Part shown: one piece after another, positions 40,863-50,827 of the stretch
Layout of the letters: every line of letters starts with the position of its first letter
How positions within the stretch are numbered: position 1 is the first letter of the stretch
Origin: Flavobacteriia bacterium
Lineage (GTDB): Bacteria; Bacteroidota; Bacteroidia; Flavobacteriales; Flavobacteriaceae
DNA: 64,000 nucleotides
Assembly: GCA_004293045.1 (NCBI GenBank)
Contig: RDXY01000003.1
Location: forward strand, 1-64,000
Reading direction: 5' to 3'
The notes under the pieces: generated by a model
What the model saw: only the letters and a program-made list of their open reading frames with translations
Told to the model about the DNA's origin: nothing
Database searches by the model: none
Made by a program: the position numbers and the translations under genes

Positions 40863-41612
40863 ATGCGTCGCATTTTAAATAAAATATTGAAAAAATCCCC
40901 TTCTTTTAATCAAGACGGGGTTTTTTTTGAGAAAATTACCAAAATATTAGGATTCAAACCCAATACAGAAATTTATTACAAACATGCCTTCACCCATCGT
41001 TCTTCTAACCTAATCGATGAAAACGGATTTCCAATTAGTTACGAACGTTTAGAGTTTTTAGGTGACGCTATGTTAGGTAGCGTAATTGCAGCTCATTTAT
41101 ACAAAAAAGTACCAACAGGTGACGAAGGCTATTTAACAAAAATGCGATCAAAAATTGTAAGTAGAGAACATTTAAATGAATTAGGCAGAGATTTTAATTT
41201 GGTGCAATTTATAGAAAGTAAAGTAAGTCCTTCCCATTTTGGAGACAATATTCACGGGAATTTATGTGAAGCCTTTATTGGTGCTATATATTTAGATAAA
41301 GGCTATCCTTATTGTGAAAAATTTATTCAAGAAAAAATCATTAAGCAATATGTAGATATTGAGCGTTTAGAAGGCAAAGTAATTAGCTATAAAAGTTTAA
41401 TTATCGAATGGTGTCAGAAAGAAAAAATTACTTTTAAATTTGATGTTTTTGAAGATGATGGCAAAGAAGGCGTAAAATACTTTGGCGTAAAATTAGTAAT
41501 GGATGATCAGGTAATTAGCAAAGCTAGAGCTACTTCAAAGAAAAAAGCAGAAGAAACCGCTGCAAAAAGAGCTTTTTTTGCGTTACAAGATAAAATTGAA
41601 AACAAATCCTAA
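40863..41612 (+). CDS. rnc: Ribonuclease III
   Basis: ERLEFLGDAMLGSVIA signature; C-terminal dsRBD (KARATSKKKAEETAAKRAF). Confidence 0.95.
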   Translation: MRRILNKILKKSPSFNQDGVFFEKITKILGFKPNTEIYYKHAFTHRSSNLIDENGFPISYERLEFLGDAMLGSVIAAHLYKKVPTGDEGYLTKMRSKIVSREHLNELGRDFNLVQFIESKVSPSHFGDNIHGNLCEAFIGAIYLDKGYPYCEKFIQEKIIKQYVDIERLEGKVISYKSLIIEWCQKEKITFKFDVFEDDGKEGVKYFGVKLVMDDQVISKARATSKKKAEETAAKRAFFALQDKIENKS

Positions 41613-41721
41613 ATTATTTTATCAACTACAACGTTTGAATTAAAAATTTAATAGTTTAGAAACCTTATTTACTACAATTTAATAATTTTTACTCCTATCT
41701 TTACGATTATTAAAAAAATAA

Positions 41722-42192
41722 ATGGCAAATCTTAAACTTACATTCGACGATTTTGAATCAAATGATTTTGAGTTACTTGCGATTCATTCTAATTTAAAAG
41801 ATTTTAAATTAACCTTTTTAATAAACATAAAACTGAATGTTTTGATGGCAAAAAATGATAACGAAATTTCAATTAAATCTTCTAACGGAACGGGAAAATT
41901 TTCTAGATTTAGTTATGACGATTTGAACCAAGATATTACTTGGGAACTCATAAAAAATCAAACCAATTTTAATTCGAACCAAAATAATTCGGGTTTCTTC
42001 TCTGAAAATAATATTACAATGAATTTAATTCCAGAATTAAAAACAGCCGATTATTTATTAAAAATAGACAATATAGATTCGAATTTTAAGAGTAAAGAAG
42101 TCATTAAAAAAATAAGTACCATACAAAACGTTTCTACTATTTATCAAGTAGATACAACTAATTTGAAATCGATAAACAATTTAATTTTTTAA
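41722..42192 (+). CDS. IPExxxVDY family protein
   Basis: NLIPELKTADYLLKI corresponds to the family motif; located between rnc and pyk. Confidence 0.8.
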   Translation: MANLKLTFDDFESNDFELLAIHSNLKDFKLTFLINIKLNVLMAKNDNEISIKSSNGTGKFSRFSYDDLNQDITWELIKNQTNFNSNQNNSGFFSENNITMNLIPELKTADYLLKIDNIDSNFKSKEVIKKISTIQNVSTIYQVDTTNLKSINNLIF

Positions 42193-42194
42193 AT

Positions 42195-43625
42195 ATGCAT
42201 ACAACAAAAAAAACAAAAATTGTTGCCACATTAGGTCCAGCTTGTAGTAGCAAAGAAGTAATTAAAAAAATGATCGACGCTGGAGTTAATGTTTTTAGAA
42301 TTAATTTTTCACATGCTGATTATACAGATGTAAAAGAAAGAATAGATAGTATTCGCGAGCTGAATGCTGAATTTGGTTATACCACTTCTATTTTAGCCGA
42401 TTTACAAGGTCCAAAATTACGTGTTGGTGTAATGAAGGAAGATGTAGTTGTGAATCCTGGAGATATTATTACTTTCCAAACTTCAGAAGATATTCCTGGA
42501 ACTGCTGACAGGGTTTATATGAACTATAAAGAATTTCCAAAAGATGTAAATCCTGGAGAAAGAATTCTTTTAGATGATGGAAAGTTAATGTTCGAAGCTA
42601 TTGAAACCAATAGAGTTGACGAAGTAGTATGTAAGGTAATTCAAGGTGGGCCTTTAAAATCCAAAAAAGGGGTAAATTTACCTAATACAAAAGTATCACT
42701 CCCAGCCTTGACAGTAAAAGATATTAAAGACGCTATTTTTGCCTGTGAAAACAAAGTAGATTGGATGGCGCTTTCGTTTGTTAGAACTAAAGAAGACATT
42801 AAAGATTTACAAGATTTAATTGCAGAACATTCTGAACACAAAATTCCAATTGTGGCTAAAATTGAAAAACCAGAAGCGGTTGAAAATATAGACGAAATTG
42901 TTATTGCTTGTGATGGTTTAATGGTCGCTCGTGGTGATTTAGGTGTGGAAGTACCCGCACAAGAAGTGCCATTAATTCAGAAAAAATTAATTTTAAAAGC
43001 AAAATTAGCACGTATTCCGGTAATTGTAGCCACTCAGATGATGGAAACAATGATTACTAGCTTAACACCTACTAGAGCAGAGGTAAATGATGTGGCCAAT
43101 TCAGTAATGGATGGTGCGGATGCCGTAATGCTTTCTGGTGAAACTTCTGTTGGAAATTATCCAGTACAAGTTATCGAAACCATGACCAGTATTATAGAAA
43201 GTGTAGAAGATTCTCCACTTATTAATGTACCTCATATTGCACCAACAAAAAGAAATGATAGATATATCACTAAATCTATTTGCTTTAATGCAGCAGCAAT
43301 GGCGGACACTATAGACGCAAAAGCAGTTACAACATTAACAAATAGTGGCTATACCGCTTTTCAAATTTCGGCTTGGCGACCACATGCACATATTTTAGTT
43401 TTTACTTCAAACGAAAGAATTTTAACCCAATTAAATTTACTTTGGGGAGTAAGAGCCTTTTACTATGATAAATTTACAAGTACAGATGATACCATTGATG
43501 ATATCAATAAAATTTGTAAGGATAAAAAATATGTAAGAAAAGGCGATATGGTAATTAACCTAGCTTCTATGCCCATTGCGAATAAAGGAATGGTTAACAC
43601 CTTAAGAATTTCTGAAATAGAATAA
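42195..43625 (+). CDS. pyk: Pyruvate kinase
   Basis: KIVATLGPACSSKEVI...ILADLQGPKLRVG...IPIVAKIEKPEAVENIDEI...MVARGDLGVEVP. Confidence 0.97.
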   Translation: MHTTKKTKIVATLGPACSSKEVIKKMIDAGVNVFRINFSHADYTDVKERIDSIRELNAEFGYTTSILADLQGPKLRVGVMKEDVVVNPGDIITFQTSEDIPGTADRVYMNYKEFPKDVNPGERILLDDGKLMFEAIETNRVDEVVCKVIQGGPLKSKKGVNLPNTKVSLPALTVKDIKDAIFACENKVDWMALSFVRTKEDIKDLQDLIAEHSEHKIPIVAKIEKPEAVENIDEIVIACDGLMVARGDLGVEVPAQEVPLIQKKLILKAKLARIPVIVATQMMETMITSLTPTRAEVNDVANSVMDGADAVMLSGETSVGNYPVQVIETMTSIIESVEDSPLINVPHIAPTKRNDRYITKSICFNAAAMADTIDAKAVTTLTNSGYTAFQISAWRPHAHILVFTSNERILTQLNLLWGVRAFYYDKFTSTDDTIDDINKICKDKKYVRKGDMVINLASMPIANKGMVNTLRISEIE

Positions 43626-43644
43626 AATAATATTACCTAAAATA

Positions 43645-43682
43645 TAAAATCCCGAATTCAGAAGAATTTGGGATTTTTTTTA
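43645..43682 (+). terminator. Intrinsic terminator of pyk
   Basis: aaatcccgaattcagaagaatttgggatttttttt. Confidence 0.85.
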
Positions 43683-43796
43683 TGCCTTTTTTTCTACCAT
43701 TTAAAACTATATAGAGTAGTATTGTCAAGTGTCCTAGTTTGCGAAAAAACACTTTAACTTAATTCAAATACCTAGTTTTAGATTGGTTAAATAATT

Positions 43797-45593
43797 TTAA
43801 TCGTTTAATTTTAAAACGGCCATAAATGCCTCTTGGGGAATTTCTACATTTCCAACTTGTCGCATTCGTTTTTTACCTTTTTTCTGTTTTTCTAGTAATT
43901 TACGTTTACGAGAAATATCACCTCCATAACATTTTGCTGTAACATCTTTACGAAGTGCTTTTATGGTTTCGCGAGCAATAATTTTTGCTCCAATAGCCGC
44001 TTGAATTGGAATGTCAAATTGTTGACGCGGAATTAATTCGCGTAATTTTTCGCACATTTTTTTTCCTATATTGTAAGCATTATCTTCATGTATAAGAGCC
44101 GAAAGTGCATCTACTGATGTCGCATTTAATAACACATCTAATTTTACTAATTTAGAAGTTCTCATTCCAATTGGATGATAATCAAAAGAAGCATATCCTT
44201 TAGAAACGGTTTTTAATCTGTCATAAAAATCAAATACGATTTCAGCCAAAGGCATATCAAAATTTAATTCTACACGTTCTGTTGTTAGATACGTTTGATT
44301 CGTAATTAAACCTCGTTTTTCAATACATAAACTCATTACATTTCCAACATAATCGGCTTTTGTAATGATAGTTGCTTTAATATAAGGTTCTTCAACACGA
44401 TCTAATTTACTTGGTTCTGGTAAATCTGATGGATTGTTTATTATGAAACCAACTTCTGGTTCTTTCTTAGTATAAGCCAAGTACGAAACGTTAGGTACCG
44501 TTGTAATAACAGTCATGTCAAACTCTCGTTCTAAACGCTCTTGAATAATTTCCATGTGTAACATGCCTAAGAATCCACATCGGAAACCAAAACCTAATGC
44601 CGCTGAACTTTCTGGTAAAAATACCAAAGACGCATCGTTTAGTTGTAGTTTTTCCATGGAAGAACGTAAATCTTCATAATCTTCAGTGTCTACAGGATAA
44701 ATTCCGGCAAATACCATTGGTTTTACGTCTTCAAAACCTGTAATCATATTTGTTGTAGGTTCCTTGGCATCTGTAACGGTGTCGCCAACTTTTACTTCTT
44801 TTGCTTCTTTAATTCCAGAAATTAAATACCCTACATCTCCTGTTGAAATTACATTTTTTGGAACCTGATTTAATTTTAAAGTACCTACTTCATCAGCAAA
44901 ATATTCTTTACCGGTAGCCATAAATTTAATTTTCTGACCTTTTTTAATTTCACCATTTACAACGCGAAAAATAACTTCAATTCCTCTAAAAGGATTGTAA
45001 TGCGAATCAAAAATTAATGCTTGTAAAGGTTCGTCTTTTACGCCTTTTGGTGGTGGGATTTTTTCTATGATAGCCGCTAAAATATTTTCTACACCGAAAC
45101 CTGTTTTACCAGAGGCATGAATAATATCTTCTAATTTGCAACCTAATAAATCGATAATATCATCTGAAACTTCTTCCGGATTAGCAGAAGGTAAATCTAC
45201 TTTATTTAAGACCGGAATAATTTCTAAATCATTATCTAAAGCTAAATATAAATTAGATATTGTTTGTGCTTGAATACTTTGTGCGGCATCAACAATTAAC
45301 AAAGCGCCTTCACAGGCGGCAATACTTCTAGAAACTTCATAAGAAAAATCTACGTGACCAGGTGTATCAATTAAATTTAATATATATTCCTGACCTTGGT
45401 ACGTATATTCCATTTGAATCGCGTGACTTTTTATGGTAATCCCACGTTCGCGCTCCAAATCCATGTTATCTAACAATTGTGCTTTCTCTTCTCTGGCAGT
45501 TACGGTTTGCGTAGCGCCCAAAAGTCTATCCGCTAATGTGCTTTTTCCGTGATCAATATGTGCAATAATGCAAAAATTTCTAATGTGTTTCAT
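43797..45593 (-). CDS. lepA: Elongation factor 4
   Basis: [42 protein letters not shown]4-specific C-terminus. Start at the internal ATG. Confidence 0.96.
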   Translation of the reverse strand: MKHIRNFCIIAHIDHGKSTLADRLLGATQTVTAREEKAQLLDNMDLERERGITIKSHAIQMEYTYQGQEYILNLIDTPGHVDFSYEVSRSIAACEGALLIVDAAQSIQAQTISNLYLALDNDLEIIPVLNKVDLPSANPEEVSDDIIDLLGCKLEDIIHASGKTGFGVENILAAIIEKIPPPKGVKDEPLQALIFDSHYNPFRGIEVIFRVVNGEIKKGQKIKFMATGKEYFADEVGTLKLNQVPKNVISTGDVGYLISGIKEAKEVKVGDTVTDAKEPTTNMITGFEDVKPMVFAGIYPVDTEDYEDLRSSMEKLQLNDASLVFLPESSAALGFGFRCGFLGMLHMEIIQERLEREFDMTVITTVPNVSYLAYTKKEPEVGFIINNPSDLPEPSKLDRVEEPYIKATIITKADYVGNVMSLCIEKRGLITNQTYLTTERVELNFDMPLAEIVFDFYDRLKTVSKGYASFDYHPIGMRTSKLVKLDVLLNATSVDALSALIHEDNAYNIGKKMCEKLRELIPRQQFDIPIQAAIGAKIIARETIKALRKDVTAKCYGGDISRKRKLLEKQKKGKKRMRQVGNVEIPQEAFMAVLKLND

Positions 45594-45774
45594 ATTCCAT
45601 TTCAAAAATCAATAACAATTTCAAAACATCAATAAAAAATTGAAATTAAAATTGTTTTACTTCGTTTATAATCTACAAAGATATGCGATTTCTACCTTTA
45701 AAAGAAATTATTTATTTGATATACCATATTTAAAATTTTTACGTTACTATTACTAATTATCAACTTATATAACC

Positions 45775-46485
45775 ATGAAAAAATCTATATTTTATATCAC
45801 ACTTATAACTTGCTTAGTTTTAAATTTTTCTTTTTCACAGGAAAAAAACACGATTAACGTAAACGGTTTAGGTAAGGTTTCTGTGTTTCCTAATGCAGCA
45901 ATTCTTACGCTGGAGTTAGACCACATTAAACCAACTTTGAGAGAGGCCGTTACAGAAAATCAAAAAACGCTGCTCTTAGTAAAAAATATAATTAAAAATT
46001 ATGTAAAAGATACCTCGCTAATTAAAACTAGTTTGATTGCTACTAATAAAGCTACAAAATGGGATACTAAATTAAATAAAGAAATATTTATTGGTTTTGA
46101 ATCCTCTCAAAAAATAATTTTTACTTTATTAGATTTGAATCAAATGCAAAATTTTACTGAAGAATTATTGAAAACAAAATTTAATAAAATTCAAACTATT
46201 TCATATTTCAATACCAACTCTGAGGAATTAATGAAACAAGCACAAGATTTAGCGGTAAAAGATGCCATAGAAATAACGCAAAGATTAGCAAAAAGCGCCA
46301 ATATAAAAACTGGTTCAATTGTAAATATGTCTACCAACACAAGTGCCAATGAAGACCGTTTTTCAACCGAAAGAAATGAATTTGAAACGTATGGAAAAGC
46401 TATGGGCGGAAGAGGTGTTTCTTCTAGCGGACAACTGATTGAATATATGGTTCGAGTTTCTATGCAAACTGAAATTTATCAATAA
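45775..46485 (+). CDS. SIMPL domain-containing periplasmic protein
   Basis: Signal peptide; INVNGLGKVSVFPNAAILTLELDHIKPTLREAVTENQ is typical of SIMPL/DUF541. Confidence 0.85.
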   Translation: MKKSIFYITLITCLVLNFSFSQEKNTINVNGLGKVSVFPNAAILTLELDHIKPTLREAVTENQKTLLLVKNIIKNYVKDTSLIKTSLIATNKATKWDTKLNKEIFIGFESSQKIIFTLLDLNQMQNFTEELLKTKFNKIQTISYFNTNSEELMKQAQDLAVKDAIEITQRLAKSANIKTGSIVNMSTNTSANEDRFSTERNEFETYGKAMGGRGVSSSGQLIEYMVRVSMQTEIYQ

Positions 46486-46486
46486 T

Positions 46487-47563
46487 CTAAAACTCAAACT
46501 TCAATTGGTACACCACAAATTTTTTCTGATGGGTGTTTAAATTGTTTAATGAAATGCCTAATAATCGGACAGAATTTTTCAGTTTTTCTTGATACAATAA
46601 TTCTTTTGCGGTTTCAAAAATTAGATTTTTATCGGAAATGAAATACGGCACCGTTTTACTTCTTGTTTGTTGTGAAAAATCGGAATATTTTATTTTTAAA
46701 GTAATGGTTTTTCCTGCTATGTTATATTTTTTAATACGTCGTTCTATTTCTTCTGCAATATTTTTTAACCGTTCTTCCATATAAATTTCAGAAGATAAAT
46801 TTTTATTAAAGGTACGTTCGGCGCCAACCGACTTCATTTCTCTATTGGGTTTAACTGAACTAAAACTTATCCCTCGAGATAAATTATAGTACGATTTTCC
46901 ACTATTCCCAAAATGTTTTTCAAGATAGTCTAACGATTTGGATTTTAAATCTATTCCAGTATAAATGCCTAATTGATACATTTTTTCTGCGGTAACTTTT
47001 CCAATTCCGTAGAATTTTTTCACATCTAACACTTCAATAAATGCGGCTACCTCATCGGGATTTACTGTTTTCTGTCCGTTTGGCTTATTGAAATCACTTG
47101 CGATTTTAGCGACAAATTTATTTACAGAAATACCTGCAGAAGCGGTTAAACCAGTTGCTTCAAATATTTTTTGTCGAATTTCTTTAGCAATTAATGTCGC
47201 GCTTGGATTTCCTTTTTTATTTTCCGTAACGTCTAAATACGCTTCATCTAAGGAGAGAGGTTCTACCAAATCTGTATATTCATAAAATATGTTTCGAATT
47301 TGTTTAGAAACTTCTTTATATCGTTCAAAATTAGGTTTTACAAAAATTAAATCCGCACATAATCTAGCGGCTTGTGCGCCGCTCATAGCACTTCTTACAC
47401 CAAATTTTCTAGCTTCATAACTTGCTGCGCTCACCACACCACGAATTTCACTTCCGCCTACAGCAATTGGCTTTCCTTTTAAATCAGGATTGTCCAATTG
47501 CTCTACAGAGGCATAAAACGCATCCATATCAATGTGAATTATTTTTCGTGGTGTAACTTCCAT
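46487..47563 (-). CDS. dinB: DNA polymerase IV (Y family)
   Basis: KIIHIDMDAFYASVEQLDNPDLKGKPIAVGG...EPLSLDEAYLDVT. Confidence 0.95.
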   Translation of the reverse strand: MEVTPRKIIHIDMDAFYASVEQLDNPDLKGKPIAVGGSEIRGVVSAASYEARKFGVRSAMSGAQAARLCADLIFVKPNFERYKEVSKQIRNIFYEYTDLVEPLSLDEAYLDVTENKKGNPSATLIAKEIRQKIFEATGLTASAGISVNKFVAKIASDFNKPNGQKTVNPDEVAAFIEVLDVKKFYGIGKVTAEKMYQLGIYTGIDLKSKSLDYLEKHFGNSGKSYYNLSRGISFSSVKPNREMKSVGAERTFNKNLSSEIYMEERLKNIAEEIERRIKKYNIAGKTITLKIKYSDFSQQTRSKTVPYFISDKNLIFETAKELLYQEKLKNSVRLLGISLNNLNTHQKKFVVYQLKFEF

Positions 47564-47701
47564 ACTATTTACAAAGTACTGAAAAAAATGTAATTTATTG
47601 AACACAAATTTTTACAAAAAATATAAGAAAGCATTAAGTAAAAACTTATTTAACTTATGTGCTAAAATATTGTAATTTTGATTCTTTATATTTTAAGAAT
47701 T

Positions 47702-48169
47702 ATGCAAGAAATAGAACGTAAATTTTTAGTTCATTCTTTAGATTTTGTGACGGAAGCTATCCAATTTCAAAAAATTGCTCAAGGCTATTTAAATGCTACA
47801 CCCGAACGAACGGTTAGAATTAGAATTAAAGACCAAAAAGGATTTATTACCATTAAAGGCAAAGGTGACAAAACAGGAACCACACGTTTTGAATGGGAAA
47901 AAGAAATTGCATTATACGAAGCGGAAGCTTTATTAAAATTGTGCGAAAAAGGGGCAATTGATAAAACCCGATATTTAATTCCTAAAGGAAAACATACATT
48001 TGAAGTAGATATTTTTGAAGGGGAAAACAAAGGATTAATTGTAGCAGAAATAGAACTTTCCGACGCCAATGAAACTTTTGAAAAACCAAATTGGCTTTCA
48101 GAAGAAGTTACTGGCGATGAAAAATATTATAATGCCTATTTAAGCAAAAAGCCTTTTACTACTTGGTAA
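47702..48169 (+). CDS. CYTH domain protein
   Basis: MQEIERKFLV (ExExK) and VRIRIKDQKGFITIKGKG. Confidence 0.92.
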   Translation: MQEIERKFLVHSLDFVTEAIQFQKIAQGYLNATPERTVRIRIKDQKGFITIKGKGDKTGTTRFEWEKEIALYEAEALLKLCEKGAIDKTRYLIPKGKHTFEVDIFEGENKGLIVAEIELSDANETFEKPNWLSEEVTGDEKYYNAYLSKKPFTTW

Positions 48170-48180
48170 AAGGCTTTTTA
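48145..48180. terminator. Bidirectional terminator overlapping the CYTH C-terminal codons
   Basis: aaaaagccttttactacttggtaaaaggcttttta: 14-bp perfect stem spanning the stop codon. Confidence 0.85.
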
Positions 48181-48642
48181 TTATTTCTTCACAATTTCAA
48201 TATTTACTTCAATATGTCCGCCATAATTTGAAGGTCTAATTTTCCAAAATGCAGCTCTTGTTAAATCAATATGTCTATTTTTATGAAATGGACCTCTATC
48301 AGTCACTGTAACGTACACTACTTTTTTAGTTTTTACACCCGTAACTTTTAATTTTGTCCCAAAGGGAAGTTTTCGGTGTGCGCAAGTCATGTCATTGTTG
48401 TTAAACCTTGTACCGCTTGCCGTTCTTCTACCATTAAATTTATTAGCATAATAAGAAGCGTGTGCCGATTCGTGATACATTTCTAGTTTTTCAACAGGTT
48501 TGGCTATACTGTCTTTTTTCTTTACTGTATCTGTAACTTTTAGTTTTGGTTTATCTTGAGAAAAATTTGATTTTATGTTTTCCTTCTGAAAAAAAAGCAC
48601 AACTAAAAGGGGTAATAGGTATATAAATTTTTTCATCTTCAT
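48181..48642 (-). CDS. Septal ring lytic transglycosylase RlpA-like protein
   Basis: HASYYANKFNGRRTASGTRFNNNDMTCAHRKLPFGTKLKVTG...VTVTDRGPFHKNRHIDLTRAAF. Confidence 0.92.
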   Translation of the reverse strand: MKMKKFIYLLPLLVVLFFQKENIKSNFSQDKPKLKVTDTVKKKDSIAKPVEKLEMYHESAHASYYANKFNGRRTASGTRFNNNDMTCAHRKLPFGTKLKVTGVKTKKVVYVTVTDRGPFHKNRHIDLTRAAFWKIRPSNYGGHIEVNIEIVKK

Positions 48643-48653
48643 ATAATGTAAGA

Positions 48654-48688
48654 TTAAAAAAGAAGTAAATTCTCACTTACTTCTTTTC
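48654..48688 (-). terminator. Intrinsic terminator
   Basis: aaaaaagaagtaaattctcacttacttctttt; minus-strand T6 tail. Confidence 0.75.
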
Positions 48689-48712
48689 ATATTTTTATTG
48701 ATTAGACAGGAA

Positions 48713-49114
48713 TTATGCCAAACCTAACCAATGTTTAAAAGGTATTCTTGATACTAAGAAAATTAATCCTAAAACATAAAAAATACCAATTTTTTTAAAC
48801 TTCCCATTACTGCTTTCTTCTTTTTTATGTTTGCTCCAACCAATTGTAATTAAAGCAATTGCTAAAATATTCGTTATCGGATGGTCTATTTTTACTAAAC
48901 CTAAAGCTTTAAAATCGAAATCAAAAGTGGATGCCCACATAAATAAGCCTACCAACAACTGGAGATGACTAAAAATTAACGCAATTAATGAAATACTTCT
49001 ATCTTTAGAAGTAAAATTTCTTTTGGCTGAAAGCCCTAAAAAAGCATTGATAATTGCAAAAATTAATACGGCTAAAACACCATAAGCTAACGTAGCATGA
49101 ATAGTTTGTAACAT
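48713..49114 (-). CDS. Small four-TM membrane protein (conserved flavobacterial hypothetical)
   Basis: MLQTIHATLAYGVLAVLIFAIINAFLGLSAKRNFTSKDRSISLIALIFSHLQLLVGLFMW. Confidence 0.75.
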   Translation of the reverse strand: MLQTIHATLAYGVLAVLIFAIINAFLGLSAKRNFTSKDRSISLIALIFSHLQLLVGLFMWASTFDFDFKALGLVKIDHPITNILAIALITIGWSKHKKEESSNGKFKKIGIFYVLGLIFLVSRIPFKHWLGLA

Positions 49115-49179
49115 AGTTTGTTTTTTTAGTAATAATTTCAAATATAATAAAATATATGGAATTCTTATTTAAATTTATA

Positions 49180-49743
49180 TTAAAAATTGTAAACTTTAGT
49201 TGGTGTTACACAATAATCTAACTGAATATCAGTAGACAAGGTGTCTGAAATTACTGTTTCAGCTTCAAAAAAAGAAACGCCTATTTTTATGGTTTTTGGT
49301 TGGCATTTTGACAAAAACTGATCATAAAATCCTTTTCCATAACCCACTCTATGGCCTTTTTCGTCAAAAGCTAAAAGAGGGACAAATACCACATTAATTT
49401 TAGAAACAGGAACTTCTAAACCGTCAATAGGTTCTGGAATGTTGTAGTTGTTTTTTTTTATTTTGGTCGCATCTGTTAAAAGAAAATGGGACATTTCTCG
49501 CGTTGAAAAATCACTTACGGAAAGGACAATGTTCTTGTCTTTTCCTGCCAAAACTTGTAAAATATATTCTGTATTTACCTCATTTTTGGTTGCAATAGGT
49601 AAAAAAAGATGATAAAAACTGTGTTGCCAGATATCTAAATGTATGATTTGATTTGCAATTTGCAAAGATAAATCTTCAATAGTAGCTTCAGATAATTTTT
49701 GCCTTAAAGCGTTATACTTGCTTCTTAATTCCTTCTTCGTCAT
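49180..49743 (-). CDS. 5-formyltetrahydrofolate cyclo-ligase
   Basis: FVPLLAFDEKGHRVGYGKGFYDQFLSKC signature. Confidence 0.93.
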   Translation of the reverse strand: MTKKELRSKYNALRQKLSEATIEDLSLQIANQIIHLDIWQHSFYHLFLPIATKNEVNTEYILQVLAGKDKNIVLSVSDFSTREMSHFLLTDATKIKKNNYNIPEPIDGLEVPVSKINVVFVPLLAFDEKGHRVGYGKGFYDQFLSKCQPKTIKIGVSFFEAETVISDTLSTDIQLDYCVTPTKVYNF

Positions 49744-50701
49744 TTTCTAATTTTGTTGAAATATGAAAAACGGCATCCCCTTGATATACAATTGGGGCAT
49801 CATTTACATTTATTAAATAGCCCGCATGTGGTGCTTTTAGTTTATGACTCACCTTTCCAAAAGGATCTGAAATAGTAGCTAATAATTCGCCTTTTGTTAC
49901 ATAGCTCCCAATTTGTTTTAAGCCATGAAACATCCCAGAAAAATTAGCTCGAATCCAATCCGACTTTTCAATATAGATAGTTGGGTGCGGTTTTGAAATT
50001 TCGTGTTTGTTTTTAAGCATACTAAAATGCATTAAAAATCGTTTGGTTCCTTCTACAGCTTCTTTGGTTACTGCGTTATTAATATCTACAGATTTTCCTC
50101 CTTCAAATAATAACATTTTTACATTCATTTTATCACATGTACTTCTAAACGAACCAGAAATATTATTTGAATATAAGGTAAACGGAGCGCCAAATACATC
50201 TGAAAGTGTTTTTAATTCTTCATTATTTGGCACAATTCGTATTTGTGGCGCATTAAACCTTTGCGCACCGCCCGCATGAAAATCTATAGCATAATCAATA
50301 TGAGGTAAAATTTCTTTTAAAATATAATACGCAAATTGGCTTGCTAAAGATCCTGTTTTGCTTCCAGGAAAAATGCGATTTAAATCTCTCCCATCAGGAA
50401 ATTCTCTAGTTTGATTGACAAATCCAAAAATATTAATTACAGGAATACAGATAATAGTGCCTCGTTTGGGTTTATTAATTTTTTTTACAATTAATTCCCT
50501 TACAATTTCAGTTCCGTTAATCTCGTCGCCATGTAAACCAGCCGTTAACAATACTACCGGGCCTTCTTTTTTACTTCTTTCTACAATAATTGGAATGTGT
50601 AAATCAGTCATAGTATGCAATTTTCCAATTTGCATATTGATAGTTTTACTTTTTCCTGGGAGAATAGTTTCGTTAAAAATAGTAATTTCCTTGTGCGTCA
50701 C
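49712..50701 (-). CDS. Succinylglutamate desuccinylase/aspartoacylase family protein
   Basis: LLTAGLHGDEINGTEIVREL zinc site; DFHAGG; 32-bp overlap with the downstream gene. Confidence 0.9.
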   Translation of the reverse strand: MTHKEITIFNETILPGKSKTINMQIGKLHTMTDLHIPIIVERSKKEGPVVLLTAGLHGDEINGTEIVRELIVKKINKPKRGTIICIPVINIFGFVNQTREFPDGRDLNRIFPGSKTGSLASQFAYYILKEILPHIDYAIDFHAGGAQRFNAPQIRIVPNNEELKTLSDVFGAPFTLYSNNISGSFRSTCDKMNVKMLLFEGGKSVDINNAVTKEAVEGTKRFLMHFSMLKNKHEISKPHPTIYIEKSDWIRANFSGMFHGLKQIGSYVTKGELLATISDPFGKVSHKLKAPHAGYLINVNDAPIVYQGDAVFHISTKLENDEEGIKKQV

Positions 50702-50827
50702 GTGTTTTACTTTTTGGCTAAAGTAATAAAAATTTAGTACATGCTAAATCAATAGTTTTTTGTTATTTTTGTAAGGCTTTTTTATGTCAAATTACTGAAT
50801 ACTAAAACGGAACACCGCCTCCTGCAC

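Noticed and set aside
43720-43760. tcaagtgtcctagtttgcg, considered as a degraded insertion-sequence end
   Set aside because: No inverted partner, target duplication or transposase remnant nearby.
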